This document shows positions 9,752-18,401 of a stretch of 64,000 bases of DNA, piece by piece. A program made the translations under genes and the position numbers. The stretch's first letter is position 1, and each line of letters begins with the position of its first letter. The notes below the pieces were generated by a model, which worked only from the letters and a program-made list of their open reading frames with translations, had not been told where the DNA came from and searched no databases. Source of the stretch: Tessaracoccus defluvii (GTDB taxonomy: Bacteria; Actinomycetota; Actinomycetes; Propionibacteriales; Propionibacteriaceae); the NCBI RefSeq assembly GCF_014489575.1, contig NZ_CP060789.1, positions 3,782,001 through 3,846,000 on the forward strand. The letters are read 5' to 3'.

Positions 9752-11131
9752 ATGTCGCGGAAGGTCGACCCGCTCGAGGCGATCCGCCTTGACGTGCCGT
9801 TCGCGGCCGAGCCACCGACGCTGGTCGACGACAGCGTCGGGCTGTCGCGCATCATCCGCCGGGCGTCCGGCAGCTACCGGATGGACGTGACGCTGCTCGA
9901 CGCCAGCGACGGCCGGCTCCTGCGTGACGGCATCGTCGTCGCGCACCGCGTCATCGACGGGCTGGGGGAGTGGTACCTGTCGGCACCGGGCTGGCAGCCC
10001 GATCTTCCCGCCGAGCAGGTCGAGCCTGTCGGCGCCAACGGGGACCTGCCGGAGTCCTTCGCCCGCCTGCTGCAGCCGTTCCGCAGGGGCGTCCCGTTCG
10101 GCCCGATCGCGGCCCTTGGCTGCGAACGCGGCGAGTGGGCGCTGCGCGCCGACAACGGGGCGATCGTGGCGGACGTCCGGGACGAGAAGGTGACGGTGCG
10201 CCGCAGCGGGATCACCACCGCCCGCTACCGCGAGATCACCATCCGCCCGACGCAGTACTGTTCCCCGGCCCATCTGCAGTTCCTGCTGACGGTCGGCCTG
10301 TCCGTCAACGCCACCCCCGTCGACGAGTTCCCGACCGTGCAACAGCGGCTCGGCGCCCCGGCCACCGGGCTGGGCAACTTCCCGACGCCGTCCGAGCCGG
10401 GCCGTCGCGCGAGCCTCGAGGAGTTCGTCTCGGCCGTGTTCGCCCGCCACCTCGACGGCCTCGTGCGGGCCGACCTGCACCGGCGCGCCACGGGATCCGA
10501 CGACCTTGCAGAGATCAACGGACGGCTCGGTGTCCTGGGCCGCGACCTCCGCGGCCTGGCGACGGTGCTGGAGCCGTCGTGGCGGGAAGCAACGGAGGAA
10601 CTCCTCGCAGGCGTTCCCTATGCCACGGCCGCCGAGGTGGAGGCGCCGACGGCTGCCGTCATCGACAGGCTCGTCGGCGCCGCGAGGGCCCCACGGCTGG
10701 GTGATGTCGCCGCCGATCCTGCCGCGGAGCAGCTGCTGGCGCGGGCGGTGCGGGCCGCGTCCATCCTGGGTGAGCGGTGCGGCGCGCTGCGCCCCGGGCA
10801 TCCGGACGACGCGTGGCTGGCTGCGTTGTCCACGGCCGAGCAGCTCGGCATGATCGCCCACGTCGCCGCCCCGCTGCTGCCGAAGAAGGCACGCAGGCAC
10901 GTCGCCGAGCTGACCGAGCTCGTCGCGGACCTGCGCGGATGCTCCGAGATCCCCGGCCGACCGGACCTGACCGGCGTCGATCCGGAGGAGGCCTACCTGC
11001 TCGGTGTGGAGGCCGAGCGGGCCCGACGCCGGGTGCTGCACAGGCGCCGGGCGTTCCTGAAGGCCTGGCCCGGGCGGGTGGCGGCTCAGGGGAACCTGTT
11101 GGAGAAGTTGAAGGGAAAGTCGCGCGGATGA
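9752..11131 (+). CDS. CYTH/CHAD-like domain protein
   Basis: A 459-residue cytoplasmic protein 10 bp downstream of topA, overlapping tmk by 4 bp (ATGA). The N-terminal half (VTLLDASDGRLLRDGIVVAH, then GEWYLSAPGW) resembles a degenerate CYTH triphosphate-tunnel fold. The C-terminal half is helical and basic, with RADLHRRATGSDDLAEINGR and RRRVLHRRRAFLKAWPG resembling CHAD helices, which bind polyphosphate in other proteins. The EXEXK motif of active CYTH triphosphatases is not evident, so catalysis is doubtful. Position between topA and tmk suggests co-transcription only. Domain assignment is my reading of the pattern and is moderately sure. Confidence 0.6.
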   Translation: MSRKVDPLEAIRLDVPFAAEPPTLVDDSVGLSRIIRRASGSYRMDVTLLDASDGRLLRDGIVVAHRVIDGLGEWYLSAPGWQPDLPAEQVEPVGANGDLPESFARLLQPFRRGVPFGPIAALGCERGEWALRADNGAIVADVRDEKVTVRRSGITTARYREITIRPTQYCSPAHLQFLLTVGLSVNATPVDEFPTVQQRLGAPATGLGNFPTPSEPGRRASLEEFVSAVFARHLDGLVRADLHRRATGSDDLAEINGRLGVLGRDLRGLATVLEPSWREATEELLAGVPYATAAEVEAPTAAVIDRLVGAARAPRLGDVAADPAAEQLLARAVRAASILGERCGALRPGHPDDAWLAALSTAEQLGMIAHVAAPLLPKKARRHVAELTELVADLRGCSEIPGRPDLTGVDPEEAYLLGVEAERARRRVLHRRRAFLKAWPGRVAAQGNLLEKLKGKSRG

Positions 11132-11741
11132 CCGGGCTGTTCGTGGTGTTCGAGGGCGGGGACTCCGTCGGCAAGACGACGCAGGTGCGGCTGCTGGCCG
11201 CGTACCTCACAGAGAGGGGCATCGACCACGTCGTGACACGCCAGCCCGGGGGCACGGCCATCGGCGCCCAGCTCAGGGGCTCGTGCTCGACCCGTCCCAC
11301 GGGGAGGTCGACCCGCGGGCCGAGGCGCTCATGTACGCCGCGGACAAGGCCCAGCACGCCACGGAGCTGATCCGGCCCGCGCTGGAGCGCGGAGCCGTCG
11401 TCGTCTGCGACCGCTACGTCGATTCGATGATCGCCTACCAGGGCGCGGGGCGGGCCCTCGACATGGCCGACATCTCCCGCATCGCCTGGTGGGCCGTCGG
11501 GGGCCTGCGGCCCGACCTGACCGTCATCCTCGACGCCGACCCGAGCGACGCGGTCGCCACCATCGCCGTCAAGGACCGGCTGGAGAGCGCGGGCCTCGAC
11601 CTGCACCGCCGCGCCCGCGCGCACTTCCTCGAGGTGGCCGCGGCCGACCCCGGGCACTACCTCGTGCTGCCCGCACGATCCGACCGGCACGAACTCGCCG
11701 CCACCATCGCCGGACACGTCGCCGACGCGCTGGCGCGTTGA
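11128..11741 (+). CDS. tmk: thymidylate kinase (one frame break)
   Basis: Phosphorylates dTMP to dTDP with ATP. The P-loop FEGGDSVGKTT starts at about residue 7, and the DRY-type motif is in CDRYVDSMIAYQGAGR. The ATG overlaps the stop of the CYTH/CHAD gene. The frame breaks at a GGGG run (11276-11279); one more G joins AQLRG to LVLDPSHGEVDPRAEALMYA, giving about 204 residues, the normal family size. The Arg-rich LID is less obvious here. tmk followed by holB is a widely conserved pair. The enzyme is normally essential, so the break is read as an error. Confidence 0.9.
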
Positions 11742-11771
11742 GCGTCGGCGGTCGATGGCAGGATGACGTCC

Positions 11772-12920
11772 ATGGGTGATGTGTTCTCGGAGCTGATCGG
11801 GCAGGAACGCGCGGTCGAGGTGCTCCGCCGCGCGGTGGCGGGGAACCGTCACGCGATGACCCACGCCTGGCTGTTCGTCGGGCCACCCGGATCCGGCCGA
11901 TCCAACGCCGCCAAGGCGTTCGCGGCCGCGCTGCAGTGCCGCGCCGGCGGCTGTGGCACCTGCGAGGCCTGCCGCACGACGCTCAGCGGCGCCCACCCGG
12001 ACGTGACGCTGCTCCGCACCGAGCAGCTGTCGATCGGCGTTGCCGAGGTCCGCGAGCTGGTGGGCCGGGCCAATGTGGGCCCTGTCCTCGGCGGCTTCCA
12101 GATCGTGGTGGTCGAGGACGCCGATCGGATCACCGAGCGGGGTGCCGACGCGCTGCTGAAGGGGCTCGAGGAACCATCGCCGCGGACCGTGTGGCTGCTG
12201 TGTGCGCCGAGCGCAGACGACGTCATCGTCACGATCCGCTCCCGCTGCCGGCAGCTGAAGCTGGTCACACCGTCCGACGAGGCCGTCACGCAGCTGCTGA
12301 TCGACCGGGACGGCGTGTCCCCGGCGCTGGCCGCCTACGCGGCCCGGGCGTCGCAGGGGCACGTCGGCCGGGCCCGCATGCTCGGCCGCTCCGAGGAGGC
12401 CCGGATCCGGCGACGCGAGATCCTCGCCCTTCCCGGCCGCCTCACGTCGCTCACCGCCTGCCTCGACGCGGCGGACAACCTCGTCAAGGCCTCCGCGGAG
12501 GAGGCGGCGCAGACGACGACCGAGCTGGACGCCAAGGAACTCGCCGCGCTCCAGGAGGCCCTGGGGGTCGGCGGACGCGGAGCCAAGCCGCGCAACGCAC
12601 AGGCCGCCATCCGTGACCTCGAGGACCAGCAGAAGCTGCGGAACAAGCGGATCCAGCGTGACGCCCTCGACCGGGTGCTGACGGAGTTCGCCACCTACTA
12701 CCGCGACGTGCTCGCCGTCCAGACCGCGCCGGGTGTGCCCCTGGTCAACGCGGACCTGGCCGACGAGATCGAACCGCTCGCACGACGGTCGACGCCCGAG
12801 GCCACCGTCCGGGCTCTCGACGCGATCCTGACGGCCCGCACTGCCCTGGAGGGCAACGTCGCGCCGCTCCTCGCGCTCGAGGCGCTGCTGGTGTCGCTGT
12901 CCCAGGCGGCGCGTACCTGA
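11772..12920 (+). CDS. holB: DNA polymerase III subunit delta' (clamp loader)
   Basis: A 382-residue AAA+ clamp-loader subunit. The P-loop is GPPGSGRS, with Arg replacing the Lys of a working ATPase, as is usual in delta'. A four-cysteine zinc module (CRAGGCGTCEAC) and the arginine-finger SRC motif (IRSRCRQLK) are present. The C-terminal collar domain is helical. Start chosen at ATG 11772 (MGDVFSELIGQERAVEVL); an in-frame ATG at 11763 adds three residues. It follows tmk by 30 bp, the standard tmk-holB arrangement. Confidence 0.92.
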   Translation: MGDVFSELIGQERAVEVLRRAVAGNRHAMTHAWLFVGPPGSGRSNAAKAFAAALQCRAGGCGTCEACRTTLSGAHPDVTLLRTEQLSIGVAEVRELVGRANVGPVLGGFQIVVVEDADRITERGADALLKGLEEPSPRTVWLLCAPSADDVIVTIRSRCRQLKLVTPSDEAVTQLLIDRDGVSPALAAYAARASQGHVGRARMLGRSEEARIRRREILALPGRLTSLTACLDAADNLVKASAEEAAQTTTELDAKELAALQEALGVGGRGAKPRNAQAAIRDLEDQQKLRNKRIQRDALDRVLTEFATYYRDVLAVQTAPGVPLVNADLADEIEPLARRSTPEATVRALDAILTARTALEGNVAPLLALEALLVSLSQAART

Positions 12921-13004
12921 GGGGGAAGGGCGTGTCAGTCCTTGCCGGGACCCCACACGGTGACAAGATGACTACTCAAGACCGCCCAGCCGAGGGAGTG
13001 CGAC

Positions 13005-13811
13005 ATGTCCAACAACGAGTGGGTCCAGGAGGGCACCCCCCGCGACGCGTCCTGGTCGCAGGAACCCGACGAGTACGGGACGCCGGTCTCACCCACCGAG
13101 TGGGACGACTACTCGACCGAGCAGGCCGTTCCCGTGCCGAGGCCGCGCATCCCCGAGCCCGTCGAGCCCGAGCCCGTCGTCGAGGAGGCCCCCGCGCCGA
13201 TCGCCGACGAGGCACGTGAGCCCGCAGCGGACCAGGAGGCGCCGGAGCAGGTCTCCGACGTCGCAGAGGACTCCGACCCGGCGGACCTCGTCTCCAGCGA
13301 CGAGCCGGTCTTCTTCGAGGACTCGACGCCGGCGGCACCCCAGGACGGGGAAGCCGCCGCCGAGGCCGCAGAAGTGTCGGTCCCCGACGAGTCCGAGGAG
13401 CCCGACACCGTGGCGCAGGAGGCCGGGGACCCGGAGGCCGAGAGCTTCGAGCCCGAGCCCGAGGAGGAGCAGACCCGCGTCCGCCCGCTCGTCGTACCTG
13501 ACCCTGTGATCGCCGGAGCAGGCGTGGCCGCCGGGGCCGCACTCACCGGTGTCGGTCCCGTGGACGGCCCCGGCATCGCCGGCCTCTACCGCACCGACGG
13601 CGATGAGACCCAGGTCATCGAGGCGCCGGGTCGCCTGACGTTGGAGGAGGAAGCCGCGGAGGAGGCACGCCTGGCCGAGCAGTTGCGGGCCGAGAAGGAG
13701 GCGCGGGATCAGCGCCTCGGCCTCGTCGCGACCTCGCCCGCCAACGCGGTCCGTGACAGCGTGCCCGCCCCCGCCGCGGCGTCGGCGCCTTCGGCAGCGT
13801 CGGACTCCTGA
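13005..13811 (+). CDS. acidic low-complexity protein of unknown function
   Basis: A 268-residue protein. The first 165 residues are extremely acidic and rich in Pro, Glu, Asp and Ala (for example VEPEPVVEEAPAPIADEA), so likely disordered. A short hydrophobic Ala/Gly segment (VIAGAGVAAGAALTGVG) follows, then a region predicted to be a charged helix (LEEEAAEEARLAEQLRAEKE). ATG 13005 is preceded by GAGGGAG. The stop overlaps the start of the next membrane protein gene (TGATG), so the two are coupled. I recognise no family. A cell-envelope or scaffolding role is possible, but nothing in the sequence proves it. Confidence 0.65.
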   Translation: MSNNEWVQEGTPRDASWSQEPDEYGTPVSPTEWDDYSTEQAVPVPRPRIPEPVEPEPVVEEAPAPIADEAREPAADQEAPEQVSDVAEDSDPADLVSSDEPVFFEDSTPAAPQDGEAAAEAAEVSVPDESEEPDTVAQEAGDPEAESFEPEPEEEQTRVRPLVVPDPVIAGAGVAAGAALTGVGPVDGPGIAGLYRTDGDETQVIEAPGRLTLEEEAAEEARLAEQLRAEKEARDQRLGLVATSPANAVRDSVPAPAAASAPSAASDS

Positions 13812-14221
13812 TGCTGCGGCTGGTCGTGGCGGCGCTGCTCGGCATCGTCGCGTACCAGGTGCTGACACAGATCGACGCCAGCGCTGCCTACCTGGCCCAG
13901 CAGACCCTCATCCCCGAGCCGCGGCTCGTCGCCTGGATCGTCGGCTTCACTCTCGCGGGCATGGCCATCTTCCTGATCATGGGGCTGGCGGTCCGCGTCG
14001 TCGGCCTGCTGATGGCCGTCATCGGCATCGCCGGGCTGGCGCTGCTGCGCTGGGGTGCCTTCAGCCCGTTCGTGGCGGGGCAGACGGGATTCGTGGGCGA
14101 TCGCGACCTCCTGCTGGTCGTCATCGGCATCCTGTTCTTCTGCATCGGTGGCGGCAAGGCCGGCATCGACGGGGCACTTTCGGCGGCACGGGCGGAGTCG
14201 CGGGAGGCCAAGCGCTCCTGA
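13811..14221 (+). CDS. small integral membrane protein
   Basis: A 136-residue protein with four hydrophobic segments: RLVVAALLGIVAYQVL, LVAWIVGFTLAGMAIFLIMG, VGLLMAVIGIAGLALL and LLLVVIGILFFCIGGGKAG. It has a short basic C-terminal tail (ESREAKRS). The start codon overlaps the stop of the acidic low-complexity gene, suggesting that the two products act together, for example an acidic cytoplasmic partner for a membrane protein. No family is recognised. A 37-bp gap separates it from the PSP1 gene. Confidence 0.65.
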   Translation: MLRLVVAALLGIVAYQVLTQIDASAAYLAQQTLIPEPRLVAWIVGFTLAGMAIFLIMGLAVRVVGLLMAVIGIAGLALLRWGAFSPFVAGQTGFVGDRDLLLVVIGILFFCIGGGKAGIDGALSAARAESREAKRS

Positions 14222-14258
14222 CCACGGGCAGCCTGAGGGGCACCGTTAGGCTGGTCCC

Positions 14259-15104
14259 ATGTCACGGGTGATGGCCGTCACCTTCGAGGAGCACGGCCAG
14301 CTGCACTACCTTGACCCCGGCGATCGCGCCTACGCCGTCGGGGACTGGGTGCTGTACCCGACCCCTGACGGCGACGTGGTCGCCCGGTGCGTGTGGGCAC
14401 CGACGGAGGCCGCCGCCTACGAAGGCCTCCCGACCTGCCCGGGGCCGGCCACCCCCGCCGATCTGGCTGTCGACACCGCGAACCGCGAACGTCGCGAACA
14501 CGCCGCCGCCTTCGCCCGCGCCGAGGTGGAGCGGCTGGGGCTGGACATGAAGGTCGTCGGCATCGACTTCGTGGAGAAGGTCGCCGGGGTCGACCGGCTC
14601 TTCGCCGTCTACTTCACCGCGCCCCAGCGCGTCGACTTCCGGCAGCTGCTGCGCGAACTCGCCCGCGGCCTGGGGGCGCGCATCGACCTGCGTCAGGTCG
14701 GCAGCCGCGACGCTGCCCGCCTCATCGGAGGGATCGGCTCGTGTGGCCGCGAACTGTGCTGCACCACCTTCCTCGACGCCTTCGAGCCCGTCTCGCTGCG
14801 TCTCGCCAAGGTGCAGGGCCTGGCCCCGAACCCGCTCCGGATCGCCGGAGCCTGCGGCCGCCTCATGTGCTGCCTCGCCTACGAACACCCGCTCTACGTC
14901 GACTTCCTCCGGCGGGCACCGGCCCTCGGGGAGCGCGTCGAGGTCGATGGGCGGCACGGGGTGGTCACCGCCCACGTCGTCCCCGCCGAGGCCGTCGACG
15001 TGAGGATGGGGCCGGGCGAGACCTTGCGTTGCCCGCTGGAGTCGGTATGTTCGATGCGGAGCGCCGCACCGGCGCCGGTGGGCGGAGGGGCCGCGGATGA
15101 GTAG
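14259..15104 (+). CDS. PSP1/RicT-like protein
   Basis: A 281-residue protein with the PSP1 C-terminal domain. Diagnostic cysteine motifs are GSCGRELCCTTFL and CGRLMCCLAYE, with YFTAPQRVDFRQLLREL before them. In Bacillus the family member RicT (YaaT) belongs to the RicAFT complex, which carries Fe-S clusters and affects mRNA processing by RNase Y; actinobacterial members are less studied. Genes of this family commonly sit just after holB, as here. The 3' end overlaps the next gene by 8 bp. Family certain, role in this host inferred. Confidence 0.85.
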   Translation: MSRVMAVTFEEHGQLHYLDPGDRAYAVGDWVLYPTPDGDVVARCVWAPTEAAAYEGLPTCPGPATPADLAVDTANRERREHAAAFARAEVERLGLDMKVVGIDFVEKVAGVDRLFAVYFTAPQRVDFRQLLRELARGLGARIDLRQVGSRDAARLIGGIGSCGRELCCTTFLDAFEPVSLRLAKVQGLAPNPLRIAGACGRLMCCLAYEHPLYVDFLRRAPALGERVEVDGRHGVVTAHVVPAEAVDVRMGPGETLRCPLESVCSMRSAAPAPVGGGAADE

Positions 15105-16755
15105 ATGGACACATGTGACGCAGGGCGTTCTGGCCATGATCGCCATCGCGCTCGTGTCCACGCTGTTCCTGGGAGGAATGGTCGGCGGCGGGAAGGCACC
15201 CGATCAACCCGCCTCATCCAGCAGCCCCGGCCCGGTAGAACCGACGGCGCCCGCCGAGGGCGAGCGGATGCCCGGTACCCCGGAGCAGCCCCTCGACAGC
15301 TACGCGACGTTCCCGGCCCCCGAGAACCGCAATGCCGACCGGCAGGTCGCCTACGAGTCGACGGCGACGCCGCGGGTCGAGTTCCTCGACTCCCTGGGTG
15401 ACCAGGCCGCCTACGCCACCCAGAAGTTCGAGTGGAAGCTCTGCGACGACGACTCCGGCGACCAGTGCGCCACGGTGCTCGCCCCGCTGGACTGGGACGA
15501 GCCCCAGGGTCCGGCCATCGAGCTTGCGATCCGGCGCGTCGTCGACGGCGACTCGTCGCGCGGCCCCCTCTTCCTCAACCCGGGCGGCCCCGGCTTCGGC
15601 GGGCAGTCCATGGCCACAGGGCTCGCCGGCCGGTTCGACAACTTCGACCTGATCGGCTGGGACCCCCGCGGCACGGGCGAGTCCACGCACGTCGTGTGCG
15701 GGTCGCTGACCGAGACGGACGCCCTCTTCGACCTCGACACCAGCCCCGACGACGCCGCCGAGGACAAGGCTCTGCAGGACGGGTCCGCCGCCTTCGCCCG
15801 GCAGTGCCGCGACAACTCGGGTGACCTGCTCGACCACATCACCACGATCGACGTGGTCCGCGACCTTGACCTGCTGCGCCACCTCGTCGGCGCGGAGAAG
15901 CTCAACTACGTCGGTGTCTCCTATGGGACGTTCGTCGGCGCCACTTACGCGCACCTGTTCCCCCACTCCGTCGGACGCATGATCCTCGACGCCGCCGTCG
16001 AGATCACCGACTCCGAGCCGATCCCGCAGACGGCGGGCTTCGAGCTGGCGCTCGACAACTTCATCGACTGGTGCGCAGGGTCCGACCTCTGCAGCCTTGG
16101 CGACGACGCCGCCGCGATCAAGGCGCAGCTGACCGACTTCCTCACCCGACTCGACGCCGATCCCGTCGACGTCAACGGTCGGCAACTGACGCAGTCGCAC
16201 GCGGCCACCGGCATCGCGCTGTTCCTCTACGAGGACGACGAGGCGTACCGGACGCTGGCCGACGTCATCGGCCGCGCACTCACCGGCGACGCGGCCGACC
16301 TGCTGCTCGCCGCCGACATCCTCAACGGCCGCAGCGGCAACGCCTACGACACGGTCGCCTACGCCTTCCCCGCCATGGCCTGCGTGGACGGCGTCGACGA
16401 GGGTGCCGCGCCGGTGCTCGCCGAGTGGAAGGACACGTTCGACGACGCGCCCTTCATGGCCCCCCAGATGGGCACGAGTTACACCTGTCAGCTCTGGACG
16501 GCCGACTCGGCTCCCCAGCTCAAGCTGACCGCCGACGGTGCGCCGACGATCCTGGTGGTGGGCACCACCGGCGACTCGGCCACACCCTACGAGCAGGCCG
16601 TCTCGATGGCCGGGCAGTTGGCGTCCGGAACGCTGCTCACCCTGGAGAGCGCGGGGCACGGCGCCGTCACGGGGGACAACGCCTGCATCGCGAAGGCGGT
16701 CAACCGGTTCCTGTACGAGGGGGAGGCCCCCGAGGACGGAACGCGCTGCAGCTGA
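15097..16755 (+). CDS. alpha/beta hydrolase, tripeptidyl-aminopeptidase-like, membrane anchored
   Basis: A 552-residue extracytoplasmic peptidase of the SlpD/SlpE (TAP-like) family. An N-terminal signal or anchor (VLAMIAIALVSTLFLGGMVG) precedes a Pro/Ser-rich linker. Catalytic features are the oxyanion loop FLNPGGPGFGG, the nucleophile elbow GVSYGTFVG (Ser in GxSxG), a likely Asp in VVGTTGDSATPYEQA and His in SAGHGAV. The TAP C-terminal region carries CxxW-type cysteines. It overlaps the PSP1 gene by 8 bp and ends just upstream of a tRNA. It probably releases peptides from secreted or imported proteins; natural substrate unknown. Confidence 0.88.
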   Translation: MSRWTHVTQGVLAMIAIALVSTLFLGGMVGGGKAPDQPASSSSPGPVEPTAPAEGERMPGTPEQPLDSYATFPAPENRNADRQVAYESTATPRVEFLDSLGDQAAYATQKFEWKLCDDDSGDQCATVLAPLDWDEPQGPAIELAIRRVVDGDSSRGPLFLNPGGPGFGGQSMATGLAGRFDNFDLIGWDPRGTGESTHVVCGSLTETDALFDLDTSPDDAAEDKALQDGSAAFARQCRDNSGDLLDHITTIDVVRDLDLLRHLVGAEKLNYVGVSYGTFVGATYAHLFPHSVGRMILDAAVEITDSEPIPQTAGFELALDNFIDWCAGSDLCSLGDDAAAIKAQLTDFLTRLDADPVDVNGRQLTQSHAATGIALFLYEDDEAYRTLADVIGRALTGDAADLLLAADILNGRSGNAYDTVAYAFPAMACVDGVDEGAAPVLAEWKDTFDDAPFMAPQMGTSYTCQLWTADSAPQLKLTADGAPTILVVGTTGDSATPYEQAVSMAGQLASGTLLTLESAGHGAVTGDNACIAKAVNRFLYEGEAPEDGTRCS

Positions 16756-16806
16756 CCGGGTCCATTGGTCAAACGCCGCAGGCTTTCGGTATAGTTCCGT
16801 CCTGCT

Positions 16807-16879
16807 GCCGCCCTAGCTCAGTTGGTAGAGCGACGCTCTCGTAAAGCGTAGGTCACGGGTTCGAGTCCCGTGGGCGGCT
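16807..16879 (+). tRNA. tRNA-Thr (anticodon CGT)
   Basis: A 73-nt cloverleaf. Acceptor GCCGCCC pairs with GGGCGGC, the D arm is GCTC/GAGC, the anticodon stem ACGCT/AGCGT closes the loop CTCGTAA (anticodon CGT, Thr ACG codon), and the T arm ACGGG/CCCGT holds TTCGAGT. No encoded CCA; the discriminator base is T. A hairpin terminator follows 8 nt downstream. Confidence 0.96.
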
Positions 16880-16886
16880 CGGTAGT

Positions 16887-16911
16887 GGGGCGGACCCTTT
16901 CGGTTCGCCCC
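16887..16911 (+). terminator. intrinsic-type terminator after tRNA-Thr
   Basis: GGGGCGGACC, loop CTTTC, then GGTTCGCCCC forms a ten-pair stem with one G-T pair, followed by ATTGTCTTG. It sits 8 nt after the tRNA 3' end, as expected for termination of the tRNA transcript. Confidence 0.7.
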
Positions 16912-17026
16912 ATTGTCTTGCCCGGTGGCCGCCCAGGCCGCTAACGAGGGGTCACCGAATCGCTGACCGCCGCGGCTTGTAGGCTGGCACATGCCCCGCC
17001 GGGGGGCGACGATCTGAGGAGGACAC

Positions 17027-18382
17027 GTGGTGGACTGCGCCATCCTGGGCGCCGGCCTTGCCGGTCTGGTGGCCGCACAGTACCTCGCCGAGCGGGGGCT
17101 GGAGGTGGTCGTCCTCGAGGCCCGGCAGCGGGTCGGTGGACGCGTCGAGAACCGGGTTCTCGACGACGGAAGCTACGTGGAGCTCGGAGGCCAATGGATC
17201 GGCCCCGGCTTCGATGCGCTGCAGGAGATCATCGACGACCTCGATCTCGACACGATCGGTCTGCCTGCGAAGGGCAGCCTCGTCGTCCGGCTCCGCGGGC
17301 AGTCGCTGCACGTCCCCAGCGAAGACGAGGACGCCCCCGAACTGACCCCCTTCGAGGTCGCGGACCTCGGCCAGGGCCTCCTGCGTCTGCGCAGGCTCGC
17401 CGACCGGCTCCGCGACGACGCGGCCTGGCGCCAGGCCAACGCGGCCTGGCTCGGCCAGGATCTCCGCCGTTGGGTCATCACGAACCTGCGGACCATGGGC
17501 GCGCAGCGCCGCTTCGCTGAGGTGTACGCGGCCGCCTTCGGCCCGATGCCGAAGGGCGCCACGCTGCTCGAGGGTCTGCACCAGGTCAACTCCGGCCCCG
17601 ACCTGGAGACCATGCTCGCCAGCAACGGTGGCCTCAACCAGAAGCGCGTCGACGGCGGCATGGCCAGGGTCGTCGAGGCCCTCGCAGCCCGGCTCGGCGA
17701 CGACGTCGTGCGCCTGGGCGCGGAGGTCGTCAAGATCAGCCACGGGGACCGGTCCGCCACGATCCACCTCGCAGACGGCGAGACCATCGAGGCGAAGCAG
17801 GTCATCTCGACCCTGCCCCCGCGGCTGGCCGTCGCGCTCGAGCACGAGCCCGCGCTCCCCGAGTGGCGTGCGGAGGTGGCCGAGAAGGTCGCCCCGGGCA
17901 ACGTCATCAAGGCCTTCCTGATCTACGACCGGCCGTTCTGGCGCGACCACGGCTTCTCCGGCCAGTCCAGCGCCGACGAGGGGGCGGTCCGGGTCACGTT
18001 CGACACCACGGCCGAGACCTCGTCGCGCGGTCACCTCATGGGCTTCTTCGAGGGGGCCGACGCCGACTCGCTGTCGCGGCGCACGGAGACACTGCGCGAG
18101 CGTGCCTTCGTCGACTCCGTCGTCCGCACGTTCGGCGAGGACGCGGCCCAGCCGCTGGCCTACGTCGAGCGGGACTGGGCGCGGGAGAAGTTCACCGGCG
18201 GCTGCCACGGCGCCCACTTCTCCCCGGGGGTGTGGACCACGAACGGTCCGCTGCTCGCGCAGGCGGAGGGCGTCCTGCACTGGGCGGGCGCCGAGTACTC
18301 GACCCGTTTCAACGGCTACCTGGAGGGTGCCGTGCGTTCGGGCCGCGAGGTCGCGGCCGCGGTCGCCCGCGAGCTGGCCTGA
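17027..18382 (+). CDS. FAD-dependent amine oxidase (flavin monoamine oxidase family)
   Basis: A 451-residue flavoprotein starting at GTG after GAGGAG. The N-terminal Rossmann motif CAILGAGLAGLVAAQYLAE, the GG-motif RVGGRVENR and YVELGGQWIG are the FAD-binding signature of monoamine oxidases. The C-terminus has the matching FAD segment HWAGAEYSTRFNGYLEGAV. It likely oxidises an amine to an aldehyde, with H2O2 and ammonia released; substrate unknown. It is followed after 19 bp by a winged-helix gene on the same strand, perhaps co-transcribed. Confidence 0.88.
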   Translation: MVDCAILGAGLAGLVAAQYLAERGLEVVVLEARQRVGGRVENRVLDDGSYVELGGQWIGPGFDALQEIIDDLDLDTIGLPAKGSLVVRLRGQSLHVPSEDEDAPELTPFEVADLGQGLLRLRRLADRLRDDAAWRQANAAWLGQDLRRWVITNLRTMGAQRRFAEVYAAAFGPMPKGATLLEGLHQVNSGPDLETMLASNGGLNQKRVDGGMARVVEALAARLGDDVVRLGAEVVKISHGDRSATIHLADGETIEAKQVISTLPPRLAVALEHEPALPEWRAEVAEKVAPGNVIKAFLIYDRPFWRDHGFSGQSSADEGAVRVTFDTTAETSSRGHLMGFFEGADADSLSRRTETLRERAFVDSVVRTFGEDAAQPLAYVERDWAREKFTGGCHGAHFSPGVWTTNGPLLAQAEGVLHWAGAEYSTRFNGYLEGAVRSGREVAAAVARELA

Positions 18383-18401
18383 TCGGTCCTAGGCTGAGGG
18401 C

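Noticed and set aside
10659..12956. A 765-codon minus-strand open frame opposite holB and tmk
   Set aside because: High GC removes stop codons on the opposite strand. The plus strand has clear family motifs, and the antisense translation is Arg/Gly-rich without recognisable domains.
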